Of a stretch of DNA of 20,286 nt, positions 8,453 to 17,369 are shown in pieces. This DNA is from ZC4RG30 sp041168985 (lineage in GTDB: Bacteria > Pseudomonadota > Gammaproteobacteria > Steroidobacterales > Steroidobacteraceae). The position numbers and the translations under genes are program-made. The stretch spans positions 1 to 20,286 of the forward strand of contig JBEEKA010000165.1 in assembly GCA_041168985.1 (NCBI GenBank), written 5' to 3'. Every line of letters starts with the position of its first letter. Within the stretch, counting starts at the first letter, position 1. The notes beneath the pieces were generated by a model. That model saw nothing but the letters and a program-made list of their open reading frames with translations, had not been told where the DNA came from and searched no databases.

Positions 8453-8453
<1 letters not shown>
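6987..8453 (-). CDS. mtlK: Mannitol dehydrogenase-family polyol dehydrogenase
   Basis: A 488-residue long-chain polyol dehydrogenase that oxidises a hexitol or pentitol (mannitol to fructose, or D-arabinitol to D-xylulose) with NAD+. The Rossmann fingerprint GVGNFHRAH is at 33-41. The active-site block KIRILNGGH at 293-301 gives Lys293, Asn298 and His301, spaced exactly as the K-N-H set of Pseudomonas mannitol 2-dehydrogenase. The length matches the family. The ATG at 8453 shares one base with the TGA of the ATPase gene, and a GAGG lies upstream inside that gene, which indicates translational coupling. The same frame stays open through the ATPase gene, but that upstream stretch is a shadow. 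Mannitol, sorbitol and arabinitol cannot be told apart from sequence. Confidence 0.88.
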
Positions 8454-9460
<1,007 letters not shown>

Positions 9461-9468
9461 TGCGACTC

Positions 9469-10299
9469 CTATTTGACCGCGCCGAAGGTCAGTCCGCGCA
9501 CAAGCTGCTTCTGGCTGAACCAGCCGAGCACCAGGATCGGGGCGATGGCCATGGTCGATGCAGCCGACAGCTTCGCGTAGAAGAGCCCTTCGGGACTGGA
9601 ATAGCTGGCGATGAAGGCAGTCAGCGGTGCGGCGCCGGCGGCAGTCAGGTTGAGTGTCCAGAAGGACTCGTTCCAGGCCAGGATCACGTTCAGCAGCAGG
9701 GTTGATGCAATGCCGGGAACCGCGACCGGAAGCAGAACGTGCAGGATTTCATTCCAGAGGCTGGCGCCATCCATGCGGGCCGCTTCGAGGATGTCGCGCG
9801 GTATTTCCTTGAAGTACGCGTACAGCATCCAGACGATGATCGGCAGGTTGACCAGCATCAGCACCCCCACCAGCCCGATCCGGGTGTCCAGCAGGCCGAG
9901 CTTGCGAAAACCCAGATAGATGGGAATCAGGACGCCGACGGACGGCAGCATCTTCGTCGACAACATCCACATGAGCAGGTTCCGGGTCCGGCTGGTCGGC
10001 GAGAACGCCATGGCCCAGGCGGCGGGGATGGCGATAAGCAGTCCCAGTGCCGTGGAACCGAGGGAAATGATCACGGAGTTCGCGAAGTGCAGGGGATAGT
10101 CCGACCGCTGCTGCACCTCCCGGTAATTTTCCGTGGTCCAGGTGAAATCCAGAATCAGCGGTGGGGATGCCACGGCGTCCGCTTCCGTCTTGAAGCTGGT
10201 AATGACCGTCCAGAGAATCGGCAGGAACAGCATCAGGCCGGCGAGCCACGCCAGCGCCGTGAAGCCGAACCGGATTCGATGAACCGAAGATGGCGGCAC
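9469..10299 (-). CDS. smoG: ABC polyol transporter permease (MalG type)
   Basis: A 276-residue inner-membrane protein with six predicted helices. The coupling loop that docks on the ATPase is seen at 172-191 (EAARMDGAS, then the conserved LLP). The start is GTG at 10299, 2 nt after the stop of the other permease and eight bases after a GGAG ribosome site. The longer open frame reaching 10680 is a shadow of the upstream gene. Sequence features and position match the second permease of sorbitol/mannitol transporters of the CUT1 class. Confidence 0.92.
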   Translation of the reverse strand: MPPSSVHRIRFGFTALAWLAGLMLFLPILWTVITSFKTEADAVASPPLILDFTWTTENYREVQQRSDYPLHFANSVIISLGSTALGLLIAIPAAWAMAFSPTSRTRNLLMWMLSTKMLPSVGVLIPIYLGFRKLGLLDTRIGLVGVLMLVNLPIIVWMLYAYFKEIPRDILEAARMDGASLWNEILHVLLPVAVPGIASTLLLNVILAWNESFWTLNLTAAGAAPLTAFIASYSSPEGLFYAKLSAASTMAIAPILVLGWFSQKQLVRGLTFGAVK

Positions 10300-10301
10300 G
10301 T

Positions 10302-11180
10302 TCAGGTCTCCAGGTTCTTGCCGATCATGCGCATCAGGACGATGGCAACCAGATTGGCCAGTACGACTGCGACAAGGCCGCCCGCCGATCCGCTGCCGAC
10401 GTCGAACTGCAGCAGGGACTGGATGTAGACCAGGTAGGCCACGTTCGTGGTGGCCGTTCCCGGGCCGCCATTGGTGGTGACCAGGATCTCGGCGAACACG
10501 GACAGCAGGAAGATCGTCTGCAGCAGCACCACGATGGTTATCGCGCGAGCAAGATGGGGCAGGATGATGTGGTAGAAGCGCGCGAGACGTCCTGCCCCAT
10601 CCATTTCCGCCGCCTGGAGTTGTTCGCTGTCCAGGGACTGCAGCGCCGTCAGGAGGATCAGGACGGCGAACGGCAACCATTGCCAGGCGACGATCAGGAT
10701 TATCGAGAGCAGCGGGGCGCTGCCGAGGAAGTCGAACGGCTGTAGTCCGAGGTACTGGGCTGCATGGGAAAACATGCCGTTTACAGGGTGCATCAACATG
10801 TTTTTCCAGACCAGCGCCGATACGGTGGGCATCACGAAGAAAGGCGCGATGACCAGCAACCGGACGATGCCCCGTCCCCAGATGGGCTGGTCAAGCAGCA
10901 ACGCGAGCGCGATGCCGCCCGTGGTGGTGATCAGCAGCACGCCGCCGACCAGCAGCAGGGTATTCAGCAGGGCGTCGAAGAAACCCGGGTCGGTGAGGAA
11001 GTAGTGGTAATTCAGCCAGCCGATCCAGTGTTCCGTTCCCGGCGACAGCAGGTTGTAGTCGAGGAAGGAAAAGTAGATCGTCAGTGACAGGGGTAGGATC
11101 GACCAGCCGAGCAACAGCAGCACGGAGGGCGCCACCATGAGACGTGCTGCGAGACGGGTGCGTCGGGTGACACCGTTCAT
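10302..11180 (-). CDS. smoF: ABC polyol transporter permease (MalF type)
   Basis: A 292-residue integral membrane protein with six predicted helices. The degenerate coupling loop (QAAEMDGA, ending ILPHL) lies at 189-210. It forms the membrane channel with the neighbouring MalG-type subunit and takes polyol from the binding protein encoded upstream. An AAGGGG ribosome site sits about six bases before the ATG, and 40 nt separate it from the binding-protein gene. It has the short MalF form lacking the large periplasmic loop, as is normal for CUT1 polyol systems. Confidence 0.92.
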   Translation of the reverse strand: MNGVTRRTRLAARLMVAPSVLLLLGWSILPLSLTIYFSFLDYNLLSPGTEHWIGWLNYHYFLTDPGFFDALLNTLLLVGGVLLITTTGGIALALLLDQPIWGRGIVRLLVIAPFFVMPTVSALVWKNMLMHPVNGMFSHAAQYLGLQPFDFLGSAPLLSIILIVAWQWLPFAVLILLTALQSLDSEQLQAAEMDGAGRLARFYHIILPHLARAITIVVLLQTIFLLSVFAEILVTTNGGPGTATTNVAYLVYIQSLLQFDVGSGSAGGLVAVVLANLVAIVLMRMIGKNLET

Positions 11181-11220
11181 GGTTCGCCCCTTGGCCAGCG
11201 ATTCCTTGCGCCATCTGCGA

Positions 11221-12537
11221 TCAATGGTAACCCGCCTTGCGAATCGTGCGTTCGGCGATGGCCTGGGCGTTGCTCAGCGCCTGTCCGGCGCTGATGGAGC
11301 CGGACAGCGCTGCTGCAAACTGCTGGCCGATGGTCGTTGCGACGCCCTGGAACTCCGGTATCGCCACGAACTGCACGCCGACATAGGGCACGGGATCGAC
11401 CGTTGGATGGTCCGGGTCGACCGAGTTGATGCTCTGCAGGGTGATGGCCGCAAAGGGCAGCTTCATGTAGGACGGGTTGGCGTAGAGCGACTTTCGGGTG
11501 CCCGGCGGAACGCTGTTCCACCCCTCTTTCGCTGCCACCAGTTCCTGGTAGCTCCGGGACGTCGACCAGGCGATGAACTTCCTGGCGCTGTTCACCTTCT
11601 GGGATCCTGCTGGAATCGCCAGGCTCCAGGCCCACAGCCAGTTGCTTCGCTTGCCCTTGCCGGCGTCCGGCGCCAGCGCGAATCCGACCTGCCCATGCAC
11701 CTTGCTTGCATTGGGGTCGGTTACGAAGCCGGCTGCGACCGTCGCGTCGATCCACATGCCGCAGCGGCCCTGCTGGAACAGCGCCAGATTCTCGTTGAAT
11801 CCGTTGGACGTGGCGCCAGGGGGGCCCGCGTCCTTCATCAGGCCAAGATAGAACTCGAGGGCCTGTTTCCACGCCGGGCTGTCGAACTGCGGCCGCCACT
11901 TCATGTCGAACCAGCGAGCGCCAAACGAGTTCGCCGTGGCAGTCAGCAGGGCCATGTTTTCGCCCCAGCCAGCCTTGCCGCGCAGGCAAATGCCGTGGAT
12001 TCCATTGGTCCGGTCGGTCATCGCGCGGGCGGCCTTGGCGACGAAGTCCCAGGTGGGGGCCGCTGGCATGCTCAGTCCGGCCTTTTTCAGCAGGTCGGTG
12101 CGGTACATCACCATCGAGCTTTCGCCGTAGAACGGGGAGGCGTAGAGCTTGCCGTTGACGGTAAGGCTGCTGCGGATCGGGGGGAGCAGGTCGCCAGCGT
12201 CATAGGAAGCTGGCAGGTCGTCCATCGGGACGAGCCAGCCGTTCTTTCCCCATATCGGCACTTCGTAGGTACCGATGGTCAGGATGTCGTACTGCCCGCC
12301 CTTGGTGGCGATGTCCGTGGTTACGCGCTGCCGCAGGACGTTCTCTTCGAGAATGACCCACTTGAGTTCGATGCCGGGGTTCTTCGCGGTGAAATCCCCG
12401 GCCAATCGCTGCATCCGGATCATGTCGCCGTTATTGACCGTCGCAATGGTCAGGGTTTCGGCCACCGAAGCGGCCGGCAAGGCACCAAGCATCACGCAGA
12501 GCGCGCCCAGGGCGAATGAAGTTCGGCGGAAACGCAT
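11221..12537 (-). CDS. smoE: Periplasmic polyol-binding protein of an ABC transporter
   Basis: A 438-residue extracellular solute-binding protein (family 1). The signal peptide covers residues 1-26 (cleavage after SVA). The mature start TLTIATVNNGDM and the segments LEENVLRQRVTTDIATKGGQYD and GTYEVPIWGKNGWLVP closely resemble the SmoE-type sorbitol/mannitol-binding proteins of alphaproteobacterial polyol operons. An upstream ATG at 12642 is in frame, but it would place the signal peptide internally and overlap the preceding gene's end, so 12537 is chosen. It is the first gene of the polyol operon. The lack of a cysteine at the cleavage site argues against a lipoprotein. The ligand is a polyol by family, but which one is not determined. 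Confidence 0.92.
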   Translation of the reverse strand: MRFRRTSFALGALCVMLGALPAASVAETLTIATVNNGDMIRMQRLAGDFTAKNPGIELKWVILEENVLRQRVTTDIATKGGQYDILTIGTYEVPIWGKNGWLVPMDDLPASYDAGDLLPPIRSSLTVNGKLYASPFYGESSMVMYRTDLLKKAGLSMPAAPTWDFVAKAARAMTDRTNGIHGICLRGKAGWGENMALLTATANSFGARWFDMKWRPQFDSPAWKQALEFYLGLMKDAGPPGATSNGFNENLALFQQGRCGMWIDATVAAGFVTDPNASKVHGQVGFALAPDAGKGKRSNWLWAWSLAIPAGSQKVNSARKFIAWSTSRSYQELVAAKEGWNSVPPGTRKSLYANPSYMKLPFAAITLQSINSVDPDHPTVDPVPYVGVQFVAIPEFQGVATTIGQQFAAALSGSISAGQALSNAQAIAERTIRKAGYH

Positions 12538-12602
12538 GTCTGGCTGCCTTGTTGTCGGGAAACGGACCCGAGACAGTTCTGCGTGATCGAATCGGCGGAA
12601 AA

Positions 12603-12631
12603 CCAGGCTGGAAAGCGGCGTCAGTGCCTGG
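12603..12631 (-). terminator. Possible intrinsic terminator after the DUF1080 gene
   Basis: Read on the minus strand, CCAGGC, a 17-base loop and GCCTGG are followed directly by TTTT, four bases after the DUF1080 stop codon. The stem has only six base pairs with a long loop, so termination may be partial. It sits in the 97-bp gap before the polyol operon and may separate the two transcription units. Confidence 0.4.
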
Positions 12632-12634
12632 CTG

Positions 12635-13420
12635 CTAATCAAGCTTCCGGATCCAGATGTTGCGGAAACTGATCGGAATGGAGGGGTCGCCGTGTGCCTG
12701 CAGCTTGATGGGCGCCTCGCCGTACGGCAGGTAGCGTGGCTCGCCGACGAAGACCGTTTCGCCCTTCAGTGCGAAGTGGTTTTGAACCAGAACACCGTTG
12801 TGAAGCACCGTGACATGGGCCGGCGATTGCAGTGCGCCTTCACGCGTGAAGGTCGGTGCGGTCCAGATCACGTCGTAGGTCTGCCACTCGCCGGTTGGCT
12901 TCGTGGCGTTCACCAGCGGCGGCGACTGCTTGTAGATGCTCGCCGCCTGCCCGTTGACATAGGTCGGGTTGTCCCAGGAATCCAGGATCTGCAGTTCATA
13001 CCCGGTATCGCCGGGGCCCGTTGCCGCGAGGAATACACCGCTGTTGCCCCGGACCTGGCCCTGGCCTGCGATGTCAGGCGGGACGCGCCACTCGAGGTGA
13101 AGCTGGTAGTTTCTGAAGGCCAGCTTCGTTTCGATGTTGCCGACTTTCTTGTCGACGGTCATGACGCCGCCCCCCACGGTCCAGCCGGCAGGCGACTTGT
13201 CCCGGGTGTTGACCCACTGTTCAAGGCTCCGGCCATCGAACAGCACGATGGCGTCAGCCGGCGCTGCTGAAGCGGTATCGCCCGGCACGACCCTCGGTGG
13301 TGTCGGTTCCCACTGTTCGGTCTTCCTGGCCTTCTCCAACAGGGGGTCTGGCTGTTCCAGGGATTGTCCGGAGACGGGCAGGGCCAGCAGCAACGCTGCC
13401 GTGACAAGTCGGGATTTCAT
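12635..13420 (-). CDS. Exported DUF1080 protein (3-keto-disaccharide hydrolase-like)
   Basis: A 261-residue protein with a Sec signal (about residues 1-18, cleavage near VSG-QS) and one DUF1080 domain (PF06439, concanavalin-like jelly roll). Family landmarks are LFDGRSLEQW (60-69), GNSGVF (125-130), YELQILDSW (141-149), GEWQTYDVIWTAP (177-189) and a final SFRNIWIRKLD. Some members of this family hydrolyse 3-keto-glycosides, and others are uncharacterised. The ATG overlaps the matB stop as ATGA, with no strong ribosome site of its own, so translation is probably coupled to matB. That makes its partner genes malonate uptake and activation genes, which is unexpected for a sugar-related domain. 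Activity cannot be inferred from sequence alone. Confidence 0.85.
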   Translation of the reverse strand: MKSRLVTAALLLALPVSGQSLEQPDPLLEKARKTEQWEPTPPRVVPGDTASAAPADAIVLFDGRSLEQWVNTRDKSPAGWTVGGGVMTVDKKVGNIETKLAFRNYQLHLEWRVPPDIAGQGQVRGNSGVFLAATGPGDTGYELQILDSWDNPTYVNGQAASIYKQSPPLVNATKPTGEWQTYDVIWTAPTFTREGALQSPAHVTVLHNGVLVQNHFALKGETVFVGEPRYLPYGEAPIKLQAHGDPSIPISFRNIWIRKLD

Positions 13421-14907
13421 GCTTTGCTGCTCAACTGGCCGATGACGGCGGGTTTGGTGACCTTGCCCATGGCATTGCGCGGCAGGGAGTCCACCACGTC
13501 AAGACGTCGCGGCAGTTTGTAGGGCGACAGGCGGTCGCGGCACCAGTCGCGCAGCTCGGGCAAGGCCGGTACGGTCCTGCCCTTGGCCGGCACCACGACC
13601 GCTGCCACGGCTTCGCCCCAGGTGTCGTCCGGCAATCCCACGACCGCGCATTCGGCAATGGCCGGATGTTCTAGCAGGGCGGCTTCGATTTCGAGCGCGG
13701 ACAGTTTGTAACCGCCGCTCTTGATGATGTCGACCGAGCGTCGCCCCATGATCCGGTAATAGCCGCGCTCCAGGACCGCGACATCTCCCGTGCGGAACCA
13801 GTCGCCGTCGAAACTGGCCGCGGTATCCGCCTCGCGGCCGAAATACAGCCGGAAGACGTTGGCGCCGCGCACCTGTATTTCGCCGGGCAGGTCTTCGCCA
13901 CCCAGGACTGCGCCGTCCTCGTCGACCAGACGGACTTCCACCCCGGGCAATGGCAGACCCACGGCGCCGGGTCGTCGTTCGCCGTGCAAGGGGTTGGACA
14001 GCGCCATGCCGATCTCCGTCATGCCGTAGCGTTCCAGCAGGCGCTGTCCGGTGAGATGCTCCCAGTGCTGGTGCAAGCTGGCGGGGAGGGCCGCTGAACC
14101 GGACACCATGAGGCGCAAGGCGCGAAACCCCTTCGTCCAGCGCGTGGCCATTTCTGTCGGGGCGGTCTCGAATTTCGCCGCGAGCTTCACGTAGATCGTC
14201 GGCACTGCCATGAACACCGTGTAGGCATCGGCAGCGACGCGTTCCAGAATGCGGTCGGCATCGAATTCGCCCAGCATTTCGACCCGTGCGCCACTCCACA
14301 AGGCGCAGGCCAGCACGTTCACGAGTCCGTGGATATGGTGCAGGGGCAGGAAGAGTGGAATGCGGTCTGTGGACGACCAGGCCCAGGCTTCCACCAGTGA
14401 CCGGATCTGGGCGTGCTGGTTGGCATGCGTGATCACCACGCCCTTGGGTCGGCTCGTGGTGCCGCTGGTATAGAGGATGGTGGCGGGCCGGGACTCTGCC
14501 ACGTCGGGCAGGACGCCTTGCGCGCTGCCCGTGTGGCCGAGGTCGATGCCGAGACGTGCCGCCAGATCCTGGACGCGGCTTTCCAGCGCCGGCGAGGTGA
14601 GTACCAGATCCACCTGCGCGTCGCTCAGGACATGCTCCCATTCGGCCGAGGTGGCATGAAGGCTCAACGGGACGCAGACGCCCCCGGCGCGCCAAACCGC
14701 CCACTGCGCGATGACGAACTCGACATGCGGGGGAAGCAGCAGCGCGACGCGGGCCCCTGCAAGATCGGCGCGACCGGCCAGCAGATGGGCCGCAGCGGCC
14801 TCGGACTGCTGCAACAACTGGGCATAGGTCAGTTCGGTGCTGGTTCCGGCCAGCGCCACGGTATCGCCGTGAAGCCGTGCCTGTCGGACCAATTGGGGTT
14901 CATTCAT
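13417..14907 (-). CDS. matB: Malonyl-CoA synthetase-like acyl-CoA ligase
   Basis: A 496-residue ANL-superfamily ligase predicted to form malonyl-CoA from malonate, ATP and CoA (EC 6.2.1.76). The adenylate motifs are complete: phosphate loop YTSGTTSRPKG (146-156), ERYGMTE (292-298), DWFRTGD (369-375) and GRRSVDIIKSGGYK (388-401). The catalytic lysine of the final motif is Lys482, in AMGKVTK. In characterised MatB enzymes the arginine of ERYGMTE (Arg293 here) contacts the free carboxylate of malonate. The length is typical of MatB/ACSF3 enzymes. The start ATG at 14907 overlaps the madM stop (ATGA), and the stop overlaps the next gene in the same way. The malonate function rests mainly on madL and madM being in the same unit; methylmalonate is an alternative substrate. 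Confidence 0.85.
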   Translation of the reverse strand: MNEPQLVRQARLHGDTVALAGTSTELTYAQLLQQSEAAAAHLLAGRADLAGARVALLLPPHVEFVIAQWAVWRAGGVCVPLSLHATSAEWEHVLSDAQVDLVLTSPALESRVQDLAARLGIDLGHTGSAQGVLPDVAESRPATILYTSGTTSRPKGVVITHANQHAQIRSLVEAWAWSSTDRIPLFLPLHHIHGLVNVLACALWSGARVEMLGEFDADRILERVAADAYTVFMAVPTIYVKLAAKFETAPTEMATRWTKGFRALRLMVSGSAALPASLHQHWEHLTGQRLLERYGMTEIGMALSNPLHGERRPGAVGLPLPGVEVRLVDEDGAVLGGEDLPGEIQVRGANVFRLYFGREADTAASFDGDWFRTGDVAVLERGYYRIMGRRSVDIIKSGGYKLSALEIEAALLEHPAIAECAVVGLPDDTWGEAVAAVVVPAKGRTVPALPELRDWCRDRLSPYKLPRRLDVVDSLPRNAMGKVTKPAVIGQLSSKA

Positions 14908-15671
14908 GTCGATACCAGGAATCTGACGAAGGCGAATACCAGAGAGGGTCCGATGAGGCATCCGAGGCCGGTATAGAAAGTCGCGGTCATGGCGCCATAG
15001 GGAACGAGTTTGGGATCGGTGGCTGCAAGCCCCGCGATGACGCCGCTGTTCGTGCCCATCACGCCGCCGTAGATCATCGCCGCGCGGGGATTGTCCAGGC
15101 CGATGGGTCGCGCCAAAGCCGGCGTGGCCAGCATCACGAGGATGGCCTTCACCAGTCCGGCAGCAATGCTCAGGGCAACGACTTCAGAAGAAGCGCCCAG
15201 TGCGGCCCCGGTGACGGGTCCCACGATGTAGGTGGCTGCGCCTGCCCCCAGGGTGGTGAGTTCGACCGGATCGCGCACGCCGAAAACCCAGGCCACGGCG
15301 ATGCCGGCGGCAAACGCCACGAGCAGTCCGGCGCAAAGCGAAACGATGCCGTGAATGCCACTGTCACGCAGGTCCCGGATGCGCACCCCGTAGGCCGTGG
15401 CGACGATGGCGAAATCGCGGAACATCGCCCCGCCCATCGTGCCCACGCCCACCAGCAGCGGCAGGTCGGCAACGCCCTTCTTGCCCCCGGTCAGGTACCC
15501 GATCGCCACGGCAGCCACCAGGCCCATGAAGATGGCGATGGCTGAGCCGTGCACGCGGCCCCGCGTGAACAGCCGGGACGCCTGGTAGGACACCAGCATG
15601 ACCAGGCCGACGAGCGCGAACGCGACGACCAGCGCGTACTTCTGGGCAAGGTCCAGCAGGGCGGCGCTCAT
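14904..15671 (-). CDS. madM: Malonate transporter subunit MadM
   Basis: A 255-residue, strongly hydrophobic membrane protein with about eight predicted helices, the usual size of MadM. Glycine-rich segments such as GVGTMGGAMFRDFAIVATAYG (about 75-95) and the C-terminal MGTNSGVIAGLAATDPKL are characteristic of MadM. With MadL it forms the two-component Na+-dependent malonate carrier first described in Malonomonas. Its ATG overlaps the madL stop by four bases (ATGA), and its own stop overlaps the ligase start in the same way. Confidence 0.9.
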   Translation of the reverse strand: MSAALLDLAQKYALVVAFALVGLVMLVSYQASRLFTRGRVHGSAIAIFMGLVAAVAIGYLTGGKKGVADLPLLVGVGTMGGAMFRDFAIVATAYGVRIRDLRDSGIHGIVSLCAGLLVAFAAGIAVAWVFGVRDPVELTTLGAGAATYIVGPVTGAALGASSEVVALSIAAGLVKAILVMLATPALARPIGLDNPRAAMIYGGVMGTNSGVIAGLAATDPKLVPYGAMTATFYTGLGCLIGPSLVFAFVRFLVST

Positions 15672-16057
15672 GGCGACACCTGCGCATCGTGGGCCGCGGG
15701 GCTTCGTCCGAAACGTCGGATCAGGAGGGCGACGGTCGCGAACGCGAGTGCGACGCTCGCGACGCCGGCGGCGAAGGCAAGGCTCCCTCCCGTCAGGGCG
15801 CCCCGCACGTTCTGGCTGGCCGCCATGGCCACGACTATCGGGATGTAGATATCGCCCCAGTACTGCACCCCGGGTGCGAAGGAGGGTGACCAGGCGCCGC
15901 GGCGTGTCAGCCAGCTGGTGCTGCCGATGAGCAGCAACATGGCGATGCCGACGCCCCCGATATCGGACTGGATGCCCAGCGACGATCCAATGAGCTGCCC
16001 CAGGGCGAGGCCCGCAAACAGGCAGCCCGCCAGCAAAGCCGTGCCGTAGAAGACCAT
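15668..16057 (-). CDS. madL: Malonate transporter subunit MadL
   Basis: A 129-residue membrane protein with four predicted helices. SSLGIQSDIGGVGIAMLLLI and QYWGDIYIPIVVAMAASQNV are typical of MadL (usual length about 130-135). It is the smaller of the two malonate-carrier subunits and always occurs beside MadM, as here. A strong GGGGGGAG ribosome site precedes the ATG at 16057. It is the first gene of the four-gene malonate unit, and the 94-bp gap upstream should hold the promoter. Confidence 0.9.
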   Translation of the reverse strand: MVFYGTALLAGCLFAGLALGQLIGSSLGIQSDIGGVGIAMLLLIGSTSWLTRRGAWSPSFAPGVQYWGDIYIPIVVAMAASQNVRGALTGGSLAFAAGVASVALAFATVALLIRRFGRSPAAHDAQVSP

Positions 16058-16099
16058 CGCTCCCCCCAGATCCTGTGCCGGTCGCTATCCGGAGGTCGA

Positions 16100-16128
16100 G
16101 CGTCAGTGATGCTGTCTCACGGTGTCAA
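16100..16128 (-). promoter_or_regulatory. Weak candidate promoter for madL
   Basis: On the minus strand a perfect TTGACA (16123-16128) lies 65 nt before the madL start. Seventeen bases on, the sequence at 16100-16105 (TGACGC) is a poor -10 box. Position and the -35 match are suggestive only. The same gap carries a CCGGAGG/CCTCCGG inverted repeat with arms about 45 bp apart. Confidence 0.25.
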
Positions 16129-16151
16129 GCAGGTGGGCAAAGCCTCCGGGT

Positions 16152-17369
16152 TTACGGCACCTTGAACTGGGACGTGTTGGTGCAGCCGGCAATGCCCGCG
16201 CAGCTCACGGGAACGAAGACCGAACCGCCTCCCGCGTTGGTGGCGCGGACGGCGTAGCGGTACGTCCTTCCCTTGCTCAGGTTCTCGCTTCGGCTCGTGA
16301 CATTGGCCGCAAGACTGAGTGTCGTGGCGGTCCACGTCGTGCCCTTGGTGCTGAGTTGTTCGCGCCTCAGGTCGTAGCTGGTCTCGGTGGCCACGTCCGT
16401 CCATCGCAACGTCGCGGTCCGCCCGGCCAGTGACACGGTCGGGCTGCCGGGTGCGTCAGGCACTGCCGTTGGTACGGCCGGCGGGGTGGTGAGCGTAACC
16501 ACGTTGCTGTACTGCGAGTAGCCACTGCCGTTATAGGCCCGCACGCGATAGCTGTAAGTGGTGGCGCCCGCGAGGCCCGTGTTGCCGTAGCTGGCCGCGT
16601 TCGCACCCAGCGTGGCGACCACACTGTAGGTGCCGCTTCCGGTGGCCCGCTCGACGCTGTAGGCCGTCTCGTCCGTGGCGTTGTCCGTCCACGTGAGGTT
16701 TATCTGGTCTGGAGTAATCGCAGTGCCCGCGAGGTTGCCGGGCGTGGCGGGCAAGGTGGCGTTCGAGGTGCGGAACGCGGCCTTGGCGGCCGACGTATTG
16801 TTCATGGAGCGGACGTTGTCGGCGGAGTTGGCCGGATCCGTCTCATAGGCAATGCCCATGGGGGCGCCGTTGTACAGGAGGTTCGGGTTCGAGAAGTAAT
16901 TGACGCGTGGCACGCCGGTGCAGCTGTAGGCCATCACGGTGCGGAAGGCATGGCCATTGGACAGTGCCGGGTAATCGCAGGTACGAAAGCCGTAGGAATA
17001 CGGGTAGGCCCCGCCGCTGCCGCCGTCGGGACGGTCATGCAGGTTGCCCTGGTTGTGGCCCACTTCGTGCGCAAAGGTCTGTCCGGCGAAGCAGCCCCAG
17101 TAGGTCACGCTGAAAGCGTAGGACGCGCTGGAATTCACCCATGCGATGCCGCAGTAATTGGTTTCGTTGGTGATCAGGCCGACGAGGTCGGCACCGTACT
17201 GGTTGCGTAACGTGTGCACGTCGTCCATGTAACCGTCCGTCGCGGACGTGACACGGTCCAGCGACACACCCATGTCACCGCTTTCCGTGTAGCTGACCTG
17301 CGCCATGTGCACGAGGTTCATCGTGATGTTCACGCCGCTGGCCGCGTAAGCCGCGTTGGCCGCTGCCAC
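16152..17369 (-). CDS. Metalloprotease zinc domain plus two FN3 domains (3' part of the split gene)
   Basis: This frame is first open from a GTG at 17369, which is probably not a real start. Residues 1-200 are a reprolysin-like metallopeptidase domain. HEVGHNQGNLH (101-111) supplies the three zinc-binding His and the catalytic Glu, and TVMAYSC (144-150) is the Met-turn. Two fibronectin type III repeats follow at about 208-297 and 304-390, each with the WTD...Y.V pattern. Cysteines at 73, 93, 131 and 150 are suited to disulfides outside the cytoplasm. Proteases of this layout are secreted by predatory and saprophytic gammaproteobacteria. The gene lies convergent to nothing and is 94 bp upstream of madL on the same strand. 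Confidence 0.7.
   Translation of the reverse strand: MAAANAAYAASGVNITMNLVHMAQVSYTESGDMGVSLDRVTSATDGYMDDVHTLRNQYGADLVGLITNETNYCGIAWVNSSASYAFSVTYWGCFAGQTFAHEVGHNQGNLHDRPDGGSGGAYPYSYGFRTCDYPALSNGHAFRTVMAYSCTGVPRVNYFSNPNLLYNGAPMGIAYETDPANSADNVRSMNNTSAAKAAFRTSNATLPATPGNLAGTAITPDQINLTWTDNATDETAYSVERATGSGTYSVVATLGANAASYGNTGLAGATTYSYRVRAYNGSGYSQYSNVVTLTTPPAVPTAVPDAPGSPTVSLAGRTATLRWTDVATETSYDLRREQLSTKGTTWTATTLSLAANVTSRSENLSKGRTYRYAVRATNAGGGSVFVPVSCAGIAGCTNTSQFKVP

Noticed and set aside
10300..10680. In-frame upstream extension of the MalG-type permease
   Set aside because: It covers the end of the other permease gene in a wrong frame. A GTG with a well-placed GGAG gives the normal start at 10299.
11137..12519. 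460-codon plus-strand frame opposite the binding-protein gene
   Set aside because: No motifs are visible, and it is antisense to a clear solute-binding protein.
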